A DNA stretch of 64,000 nucleotides from Acanthochlamys bracteata. Lineage: Eukaryota > Streptophyta > Magnoliopsida > Pandanales > Velloziaceae. Positions 46,756-57,500 of this stretch are shown piece after piece. The translations under genes and the position numbers were made by a program. The notes beneath the pieces are model-generated. The model saw only the letters and a program-made list of their open reading frames with translations, was not told the DNA's origin and did no database searches. The stretch covers positions 684,501 to 748,500 of the forward strand of contig CM034143.1 in NCBI GenBank assembly GCA_019914995.1, given 5' to 3'. Numbering within the stretch: position 1 is the first letter of the stretch; each line of letters begins with the position of its first letter.

Positions 46756-49700
46756 CTATATCTTGGAATTTTTTATGAGATCCTCCAGTTCGTCAGCAAA
46801 TAAAAACTTTGTCAGCCCTCCATTAGGATAAACTTTCCCCCTTTTGATAAATCTCTTGGCACACCATTGATTGTATTAGAAACAAAAAGGTTAAAATTTC
46901 CAGACTACATATATACCTTAACCTTTACAGGTCAAATGAGACGATAGTTTATTGAGTCGCTACAACCGTACCCTTTTTTTTCTTTTACAAGCGTGAAAAC
47001 TATTGACATGGACAATCTCTCAAGCTAATTTCTTCCATGGAAATTACTACATACAGGAGTCTCAACCATCCCCATGCGCTGAGATCTGAAATCAGATGCT
47101 GTTTTAACAAGATCCAACAAAGACATCACCTATGAGGATTCGCTGTATTGTATTGTCAATTGCACAATATGTGCCAGTACGCCCAATGCCTGCACTGTTC
47201 AAAGTTAAAAAAGACATTTTAAGATGACCAGACCTAAAATATTATAACATAAGCATTGGAACAAAAGGCAGATGCTTAGGGCAACATAAACCTGCAATGA
47301 ACAACTATAGGTCCAAGATCAGGTGGAACATGATACAGCCTTTTCAGAATTTCTCTAACAGCAGCAGCATCTCCCGGCACACCATGATCAGGCCATTCAG
47401 GATACTGTCTATGGAAAACAGACAATGGAGGCTCCCCCGACTAGCAAAATGGACCAAAAGCAGTTCTAGCTTTTAAGTGTCTAAAAACATCAAGTGAAGG
47501 TTAATGTAGAAATCCTAGGTTGCAGAAATGAAAGTTTTTTTTGTTTCTCATTCATAGTTAGGAAAACAGGAAGTTCAGAGGCATCCTGCCATATAGTGAG
47601 GTCTTCTAAAGTTAAAAGTCATAAATTGTATAGAACTTCGGTAATTCACAAGCATTAGGGATGCAAGTATTTAGACAAGCTCAAAATTTTACTATCAAAA
47701 TTAAGAATCATGCACTGTACTATATAATTTGGCGTTAGTCAGATTTTGCGTGCCTGTAGATATTGCACATATGCCATGTTATAAGACCAAAGGGCATAGA
47801 AGGAGTGAGCTAACCTGTATGAAAGGTATTCTGTAGCCAGAATCTAATTATAACTATTCAAAATTGAAACAAAGTAATGACGGGAGCTTTTAGAAAAAAA
47901 TAGCTAAGGTTTTTGAACATTCAGTAATATCCTAGATCTAAACCTGCAGAAAAGAACTCATATGGAAGGCAAAAGATCCCAAAAGGATCAGACATTACCT
48001 CTGCGTTTTTCACCTCCAAGCAGCGAAGCACCAAAGAAGATTTATCTACTTATCTTGGTCTAAGCACTTGCATCCTCCCAAATTCTTGAACACCGTACCC
48101 TGCTTGAAAATAAGCAGCACATCTTTTCATCATCTGCCACAGGTTTTGGAGATAAGGCAACACTTATTGCTAAAACATGATAGAATCACTGTATAACATA
48201 GAGCAATCTCAAAATCAGAACTATTCACAGATATCCTCAGTTGCACAAATAAACACATAAAGAGGTGTGATAATAATACACCAGTGTCGAATGTATGTGC
48301 AACTGAGGATATCCAATGTGGTTCCACCTGAATATCTCAAGTGCATGTCATATCCAAGTCTCAAGATCAGAAATGGTAATTTGGTCCACCAGTATAGCTA
48401 TGCTGTAGAACAATTCAGTAAACTAGATCATTGAGAGGTGATATTATCTGCAGCAGAACTTACCTAATGGCATAAACGCAGGGTGGTTGTTATTGTACAA
48501 TTTCTATTCCAAATCGGAGTTACTTGCACGTTGCAACATGCATTCAACACATCTTAAAATAACAGATAACTATAACCACATAACTACCAGGAGTATTAAT
48601 GTACAACTCCCTTCAAACTAAACACGCAACAAGCTCAATTGATGTTGAAGTGCATATAAACGTCAAACCTGAGTCTTCATAAAGGTTTGGCCATAAACAC
48701 GCATAATAGAGGAGACATGTACTGTGTACCTTGGGATTATCAACCAAGGTAAGCACCACTATTACAGGACAACAAAATTGAAACACCATCTCCCAGAAAT
48801 CATCTAGGTCTCTGGTAGAGGACCTTCAGTGGCAATAAATCTGTAAACATTTTCACTTGCACCAGCCTATGATAGAGATAAACTCCTAATGATCAACGAA
48901 CAACAAATATTATAACTATACAGCCTATTAACAACAAATTTTGGTAGTTGTATAAAATAGAAATGAAGAAAGTTATACCTTGATAAAGCTGGCCTGAATA
49001 TAGCCACCCCTAAAGATCTATTATCCTTTGTGGAATTTAAGATAACCTGAGAGTTGTCAACTGCAGGATTAAAGTGCATATTATTAGTCCTGGAATCCAC
49101 ACAAAGCATCAAACTAGAGTTGCAAACAGTGAAAGAGTATGGTTGGGCATACATCAGTATCACGACTTTATTTCAAAGTTCACATCTCGGAGAGCCACCC
49201 TGCAGTTTCTCAATGCATCATCCCTTTTCAATCTCATGGCCTGAACAAGGAAGTTCTCTGTATAAGCATTACACAAAGCCAATCGCATATAGTGAATGTG
49301 ATGAAACATCACACTTCCAATCAAAACCTTCTAGTCTAATAATGCATCGATCATCCAGAACAAGAAGATAAATGCAACATTTGCATTCCAACTGAGCTTG
49401 CATGTTATCAAATAGCAGCTTTCTAAGCAAGAGTTTAGCAGCCTCTGACTGTAATAAAAGATCAAAATGTGATTGTCCCGACCATCCAGTGAGACAAATT
49501 TAGCCTCGAAGAGAACCCCAAATCTAATTGAATAGCAGAAAAACACAAGCAAATCTGGAGGGATGTCTTCTGATGGTCCTAATCTTTTCAACTAAATATT
49601 GTAATTGTAGCAGACAAACTAAAGAAAATGCCATTGGCAGCACAGTTGTTTCAGGAAGAGAACTATATCAACAACAATGAGGGATGACCATTACCAGACG

Positions 49701-50446
49701 TTGAAAGCTAGAATAAAACCTCAGAAACATCCTCATATACACACTCATATCTTCATATATCTTCTTAAATGAACGACTTAATATTTCCAAATATTGAAGC
49801 ATCCCATTCAAATATGTACAAGCAATAAAAAACATTAACTATAAATCACCTAACCAAAAGCATTACACCCACATCCTATAATCGGCTATGACAACTCCTA
49901 ACTACTACAACAAGTGGAACTCCACATAACCCTGACTAGACTGATTTCCCCAAATCTCATAGTACTGGAATGAAACCTCAACTCTTCCTGAAATCAGTTG
50001 TACCCAAGATCCTAATCAAGTAAAGGAACTCTGACAGCTGAAAACAAACACCATCAACAGCACAACCACCAGTATCATTAGTTTCTACCAAATCTAAATA
50101 CTACAACAGGAAAAAGTAGTAAGCCGCAGCAGGTTCAGCAAGTAATACTAAAAGCATCTACGTAATCACTTCTAAATCCATATCAATTTCATAAACCTGA
50201 ATTTCAGAAGATCAAACAAACAAACAGACTTGAAAACCGAAACCAACCTGGATCAGATCGAACTCATGAGCAATGTTAGAAGGGCTAGTAGCTTATAGTT
50301 GAAACCAGATAAGGCTTGAGAACAGTGGGAGAGCTGCTGATCCGTTAGATAGATTCTCGGCGGCGGATCGACGGAGAGATGACAGGATCGATACTGCTTA
50401 TAGAGGAAGAAAAAAAACGACTTCGAAGCGAAGGAGAAGAAGACAT
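46756..50446 (-). pseudogene. Decayed, intron-containing copy of tyrosine phosphatase PTP1
   Basis: Eight exon relics on the - strand follow the order of plant PTP1: 50446-50248 (PPPRIYLTDQQLSHCSQAL), 49240-49153, 49060-48979 (NSQVILNSTKD), 48840-48730 (FIATEGPLP, then DDFWEMV), 48133-47999 (YFQAGYGVQEFG, then KSSLVLRCLEV), 47440-47292 (the WPD loop, YPEWPDHGVP, and GPIVVHC), 47194-47055 (HCSAGIGRTGTYCA, the catalytic P-loop with its Cys and Arg) and 46800-46756 (DELEDL). Splice sites are mostly kept, so this is a duplicated or unitary pseudogene rather than a retrocopy. Lesions: frameshifts near 50350, 50288, 49007 and 47125, stops at 49160-49162, 48804-48806, 48052-48054 and 47104-47106. 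The catalytic exons are the best preserved. An expressed truncated product cannot be excluded, but a normal phosphatase cannot be read. Confidence 0.85.
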
Positions 50447-52500
50447 CGACGGTGGTCGTCGGTGACGCCGCGCACGGTGTAGACGGACGAAGAAGAGTTT
50501 CCCGTTGTTGTTGGGAATGAAAATAATAGGACAAGATTATTAGCGATGAGAAACAAACAAACAACAAAAGTTGTTAATTTATTTTGTAATAATTAATCTT
50601 TTCTTTTGGCTGCTAATCATATAAAACTTTCTTGTTATAGCTTTGTTTTGCAATCATATTTTGTCGTGCAATATATAAAAACAGCTTTCTGATTATAACT
50701 TCTGTCATTTTGGTGATCTAAAATTAATTAACATTATTAGATGTACGAATATGCAGAAACTGGAAATGATGTATTTTCATGATAGAGCCTTTAGTTATCT
50801 GTTATCACTTTTGTCTTCTAAGGATCTATATATTCTATTAATAATATTAGTTGGATAATAATGAAAATGTACATTTGCATGGTAGTCCTTCGAATTTGTT
50901 TCTATTACTTTTATCATTTAGGACTCGATAAATACTAAAACTCCTATTAGTTGGATGAATATGCAAAATATGAAATGGCGTTTTTCTAGAAACGCCCATT
51001 ATTATCCCTTTATTGCATTTGTCATTCATTCTTGGCAAACAACCAGGATCAGATCTTATTGCTCCTCACTTTCTTAGAAAGGGCGTATTTCAAATGTTTA
51101 TAAATTCATTTTTTTTATCAGATTTTAAATTTCAAACAGTTCAGATTTAAATTATACAAAAACGTAGAACTTTATTTTCACATTCGAAACTCTTATTCTA
51201 ACTTTCTTATTTACACACTTCTCAATACAATTATATCTTTTAATTTTAAACACACTTTTAAAAATTATTAAAACACAAATACATAATTCTACTTTCATTT
51301 TATTCTTCAAAAAACTCTAATTTTTAATTTTCACTTTCACGACACTCAATTACGGATATTTAAAACACGCCCAAGTAGAAGAAGATGAATAAATATACGG
51401 CATTTTTTATGGAAAAAAAATTGATTTGGATCGAAGGCAGAACAGCACCCATGAAACTTAACACACGCAAGTAATGAAATGGACTTCGCTTAAGAACCTG
51501 CCCAGAAGTGTTTATGAACATTAGTATCTAACCTGGATGCAATTCAATGCAACATCTGCAGAATAAGTTGAAAATCCTGATTGTTGATGCAAAAAGAAAA
51601 GGCCTGACATCCTCTATAACAGCAAGAACTGTATACAAGATACTACTACTAGTTTAACAAATCACCTTTTGCTATGATACAGACTTGAACTACACATTAC
51701 ACGAGTTCAAACAAGCAATTCATTGCCATTCCCAAGGTCCTTGAAACGAAAAGGAAAGCCTTATACCAAAAAAAAAGAGCCAGTGTATTCTGTTACGTTT
51801 TCACTGTGTAATCACTATATAACAGAACTAGATAATATAAAAAGGCATAAGACTAAAAATATTCAGACAATCAGGAGAATATAGAGTCATAGTTAAAGCC
51901 TTTGCTAAAAATAACCTATTAGTTGAACTCTTGAATATAATTGTACATATAGGTAATGCATCTCAAACTTTTTCTGATATTCCAAACAAGCACCGGAATC
52001 AAAATTCTTCTTTATAAAAAAAAAGGCACCTGAAGTAAAACGAAAAGCTAACTCAAGGCAACTGTTATTTATACCACACTTTCTGCATTCAGTTATCTAT
52101 ATTTTGGAACAAGCAGCTAACAAAAACATATATAAGATGTATGTTTCTACACCACAATAAGAAGATATTAGCCAAATGATTTTGTCAACAAAACCTATCA
52201 TTTACAGATTATAACAAGATAGAATCATTTTTTATACAGGAATCAACAAAATACATACTTGATCAAATTTCTCTACGGAGTTTGCTGAGCATCGCACACA
52301 ACATAAAAATATATGCAGAGCCTAGAACATAACATAGTTAATCATGATTAAACATTTACAGCTTGTGAAATATATAAGGAATTTTAAAGATGAACAAGAG
52401 ACCAGTATGTGCAAGGTATAATTTCGACAATAGTAAGCGAAAAATAAAAAGCAAAAGAACTCTTAGAACAAAATAATAAAGATAAAAGTATCATTTTACC
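50447..52500. other. Spacer between the PTP1 relic and the IDM1 3' region
   Basis: Upstream (on the - strand) of the phosphatase relic the sequence becomes AT-rich without coding signal. It contains one MITE (51081-51372) and, at 51723-51755, a 33-bp segment repeated in inverted orientation at 52556-52588. No gene recognised. Confidence 0.5.
51081..51372 (+). mobile_element. Second copy of the GGGCGTGTTTCAAA MITE family
   Basis: A 292-bp element with ends GGGCGTATTTCAAA and TTTAAAACACGCCC, aligned by eye along nearly its whole length with 41484-41779 (shared CACATTCGAAACTC, TTATTTACACACTT, AATACAATTATAT, TTTCACGACACTCAATTACG). Target duplication not clear (AA on both sides). Confidence 0.8.
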
Positions 52501-52520
52501 TGGGATATTTTGTTGTGGCT

Positions 52521-52751
52521 TCATGACAGTTTATCCAAAGGTATCACAAGACCGATCCTTTTTGTTTCAAGGACCTTGGGAATGACAACCTCCTCACTAT
52601 TATCAAATCTTTCTAATTGCACAGCCTGTACCTTCTCTAGTTTTGATAAATCTCTCCTTGAGTGTAAAGGTGCAACAATAGAACAGGATACAAAGAAAGC
52701 TGGCAACAATAAACCAGAACAAAATATGATTCTTGAGAATGTTAACTTCAC
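52521..52751 (-). other. Unrecognised short open frame
   Basis: A 76-codon frame whose second half is protein-like (LEKVQAVQLERFDNSEEVV, then IPKVLETKR) and ends at a stop at 52521. I do not recognise it. It could be a last exon of an eroded gene, for example part of the IDM1 downstream region, or chance. The part encoding IPKVLETKR is the segment also found inverted at 51723-51755. Confidence 0.25.
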
Positions 52752-53732
52752 TACAGCATCTAACCTTGTACCTCAGTACCCTAATAATAACATAGATGAA
52801 ATTCATGGGAACATGAATTTCCTATATAGTAGTACCTTTAAATAAGGCAAAAATTCTCCATCCATCTACAACTGCATTATACTCGGAACTTTCATGAACT
52901 AGAAATGTTTGCGAAAATATCAGAAGGTTTAAACTGCAAAAAAGGATTTGGAAACATTTGGTTCTAATAAGAATAATCGAGCATTTTGAGCAAGTTAGTC
53001 AAGTAGAATAGATAAGCATTTCGAGCAAACATCCAAATACCTAAGCGAACTGCAAAGCAGAACCAGTATAAATTGAGAAAGGCACAAGTGAGTCTTCTCA
53101 CCAAATTTGTTAATGGATCTACCAAAGGTGGAAATTGGCAAGGACAATTAGTACAAAGTCAGATCTGCAGAAGATAGTTGCCTTTCAGTCAGCAAAGAAG
53201 AGCAACATGTACAGTACAAAATGTCTTGGGTCACAAAACTGCTTCCATAATCTTACCAATTATGGTTCAAAAGTTTTTGTTTTTGCTAGTTAGATTTTGC
53301 AAATAAGTGCCTAAAAAGACTTGAGTAAGTGCTAGATCCATTGGTCAACTTAAATAAGCTTCAGTACTTATGGCAGTTTTCTTTGTCAAGCCCTCTAAAA
53401 TAAAAAAGAGTCGAAAGCTGAATACCACAAAATGACACTTGAGATCAATATCAAAGTCACCACCAGACCATGTAATATCAATTCCAATCCATCATCACGG
53501 AAATTCTTGAGGACAGAAATCTGAAGTTCAATTTTGGCAGCTACCACTCCTAGCCTAAATAAGTAAAAAAAAAAACCCATTTCATAATACCACTTTTGAA
53601 TAATACTTTGCAGCGAAACAGCTTGATTAACTGGTGCTGCATCTTGAAAAGTGCAAATGAATTCGCATAGCAAAAGGGACATACTGCCCCAACCACTTTG
53701 ACAAGCGAAACTGTTTTTGGTATTAGAATTTA

Positions 53733-54582
53733 TTATCTTACTACTTTGCATTCAGAATGCATACCAGAAGCTTCTTTATCATCCACTAGACCCTTTAATT
53801 CACATGACTGAGAATCAGTGCAGCAATTACAAGGGCGCTCTTTCACCAAATTTTCCTTGACCGGGATGTCAGCAACACTTGTTTTTGGTGAAAATGAAAG
53901 ATAATCACCAACTTCTAATTTCTCAGTGCTACAAATCGTGCGCATTGGATGAACCCGCATGGTCCCATTAGTCTCACTTTGATAGGTAAAAGAAAGATCA
54001 TCAGAGAACTTCAACACATTGTGCTCTTCAAGCTTGGGCTTACTTAATAAGAGTCTTTAAATGAAGGATCTCCAGGCTCAAGTTCAGAGGTATCATGTCC
54101 TTCTAGATTTCCATTGATTGGTTCACTTCCGATGCCATTACTTCCACAATGCCATCTTTGTGCTCGATTTATACATAGAACACTATCACCAGGAAGACCA
54201 TCAGCTGGCTCTGAAATATTATTCCCTACTTTCTTTTCAGGACATGGGCTTCAAAGATGGTGTGGTCAGCTGAAGTTTTACTATTCCAGTAGCTCGATCT
54301 GTCATGATAGATTGATTCTCATACTTCTCCAAGCTCTTATCTTCTGAGGTGGCATTGACTTCTCTCTTGTTAGTGTTCAGGGCAACTGCAGTGGTTATTT
54401 GCAATGTACCTACTTCACTTCTCATTCCATATGCATCATCTGTTTTTGAAATCACAGCCACTGACTGCAAAAAAAATTTCCTGATCAATTTTAATGCCTT
54501 TAATACCTTGCTGTTCCATTTTAGGAGTAGTGCTATCAAGCTCCACAAGAGTTTGTAATGATTTACTCTCTCTTAAAAGCTG
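53733..54582 (-). pseudogene. Eroded C-terminal coding tail of the IDM1-like gene
   Basis: Downstream of the present stop the - strand keeps long protein-like stretches in changing frames: LQTLVELDSTTPKMEQQ (about 54556-54505), then after an A8/T8 run at 54469-54476 a second frame with SKTDDAYGMRSEVGTLQ to a stop near 54237, then PADGLPGDSVLCINRAQ and GDPSFKDS to a stop near 54058, then LKFSDDLSF and KLEVGDYLSFSPKT to a stop at 53733. Their acidic, Ser-rich makeup fits the low-complexity tail after the acetyltransferase domain in the family. No splice pattern I tried restores one frame. Confidence 0.5.
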
Positions 54583-57500
54583 CTAACTACTTACCCCTGC
54601 AAAGTCAAAAGACCACAAAATGTTGTAAAAACTTCTATAAGAGTTACTTTTAGCAGTGGGAACAAAAAATTCATATCTGGCTGCACGGGAAAAGTATGGG
54701 GGATATTTTACCTGATTCATTAGCAGTAGATTCATAAAGCTTCTTCTTCAGCAACATTGTTCCAGGGAAAAGCATCAAGTTAAAGGCACTAAGTTGTTTC
54801 CTTTCAACATTATCTATTAATTCAAATCCAAAACCGGAGGTCCACGTATCAACCAAACTTGGGATGGCAGACAATACTAACATCTTGACCTTGAACGATT
54901 TCAGCATCTACACAAAAAGAAATAACAAAATTGATAATGATATTAACTCAATTCAAGAATAAGTACATATCTAATGATGGAATCATATCGTAAACATAGA
55001 ATTATGGGTGGCAATTCGGGTTTCTGGGTCGGTTCCGGATCGACCCATATAATAACCGGATCAAATTTGTTCAACCCTAACCCGACCCATTTATTTATAT
55101 GGGTCAAAACTATCAACCCTAACCCAACCTATTTATAACCGGGTCAAACTCGGGTCGACCCATTTAATAATTAAAATTATTGAAATAAAATAATAAATAT
55201 TAATTTTTAATAATAATATATAAAAATTATTAATTATGATATATTTAAAAAGAAAATTATTAATTTTGATAAATTTTATAAATTAAATAAAAATTAGTTA
55301 AATTAAGATAAATTAAAAAATATATATATACAAATTAAATTCAAATTTTTTGCTATTATTTTCTAATTATTAAATAATATATATTATATAAATAGTTAAA
55401 CGGATTAAACAGGTCAATTTCGGATCAACCCGAACCCGACCCAATTTCGTTTAAAATTTCGGGTCGACCCGAAATTGACCGAACCCGGCTAAAGGTTGCC
55501 CCGAACCCTACTTTTTCGGGTCGGTTTCGGATCGGGTCAAAATTTGCCACCCTTATATAAAATGGAATCAATTCCCATAATGGTTTAGTTATTTTGTCTT
55601 GCAAAAGTAGTTCAAGTTCAATGATGATGTTCTTTGACCAAAGGATCATCAGTGAAAAGCATTCGCGTGCTAACACATGGTATAAACAGTTAATTATAGC
55701 TTAAATAAAACAATTGCATTGCTAAGTGGAACAAGACAATTAGCACCAAAATTCAAACAAAAGTATCCTAAGGAAACTACCTTTATCAACCAAAAAAGTA
55801 ACCACTAAATGTTTGGTATTCATCAAACTTGCTGTTACCAAATCTTTGGCTGCTTTCCCTTTTGGCCTAGTTGTTCAACATTTAGGACTTTCTGAATCAT
55901 AGTTGTATATGGTGGGTGCACACTTAGGCATAACACACTAAAATTTGATTATATCAATCTACTGCAATCATATCATTTAGGACTTTCCGAGTCATAGCCC
56001 TACTCTTGTTTAAATAGATGATGTTGCTGCTAAGAAGTCGATCTGATTTCCTAAGGAAACAAATTGGATAAAGGATCCAACCACCATACTTTCCACCCTC
56101 CAATTCATAGTGCATATCACATACTTTTTTGAGGATTGCGATTGCCCATATCTCAAACATGTTATGAAAGATCATTTTCTTCATATGCAATTAACATGAT
56201 GGCAGTATTTAAAAAACTATTCGTACATGCTACCACGACATGGAGACAAGGATTTGGTACTTTCTAATGCAATTGCTATTCCCTGCTTAGTTAAGGTAAC
56301 TTTATCGAATAGTGCAGTAGACTTATAAGATCTGCTACGTAGAGCAAGTGCTAAATAGATTGTAGACATTGAGATTGGATGTAACCAAAGCCTATATCTT
56401 TTGAGGTAACAATTCCTTTGATTGGCAATGTAAGATTATTGCATAGCATATACTCGTATTCACATGTAACATCTCCTACCACTTCCAAAACCAAACAGAA
56501 ATTCAAAATTAGAGGAAAAGGATCTCAACCCCAAATCAGAAGGGCAAAAGGAAAGTACAGATCCTCTCTCAACTCTCTTCCAACTTTACTAGGTAGAGCA
56601 CGTAATTCTGCCAAAAGTTCAGCTTTCACAGAAAGGATTTTTAGCCACATTGCCCATATGTGCATAAGGGCTTCTCATTTTCTAAAACATTAATTGTTAA
56701 GAGTTTCATGCATTCTAAACATTGACGTGTTTAGGTTTCTAACCTAGACTTTAGCAATCGAAGTAACGGCCATCTCTGCAGGCAATCTTTCACTTATCTA
56801 AATTTAAGCTTAGCCTAAACTCATAAACCGCAAATATTATAAACTGCATAAAGATATTTTCATCGTCAAGGAATAATATAGTTAGCATACTTCTTAGATA
56901 ATTCTGTAAACAACTCTGCACTTTCACTTTCAAATATATATATATATATATATATGGGGGGATAGAGGCATTCACTCTTTATGGGCACTCCTTTTCCGAT
57001 TTATGGTTGAGGTAATCTCCAAATCCAATCTCCACCGTTGGATATGAAGAACTATGAGTTAGAAACATATCTATAAAATTTCAGTTCAATCGAACTACGA
57101 ATTGACGTCCATCCGATCACTTGATCAAGATGACAAAAATGATACAATATACATATTTTTAAGTTTTCTTACTTTCTGTCATCTTGATCAAGTGATCGGA
57201 TGGATGTGAACTCGTTGTCCGATTGAGCTGAAATTTTATGGATATGTTTCTAACTCATAGTTCTTCATATCCAACGGTGGAGATTGAATTTGGAGGTCAC
57301 TCCGACCATAGACCGGAAAGGAGTGCCCCTAAGGAGGGAGTGCATCTATCCCTCCCCTATATATATATGCGATAGAATATATGCACTCTATGTGCTATAT
57401 GCAATCCATAGGTTTCTCCGGCTATATTTGGCCAAAGAGACCTTCAAATTTGATCTGCACCATTGGATATGTAAAACTATGAGTTGAAAATATGCTTAAA

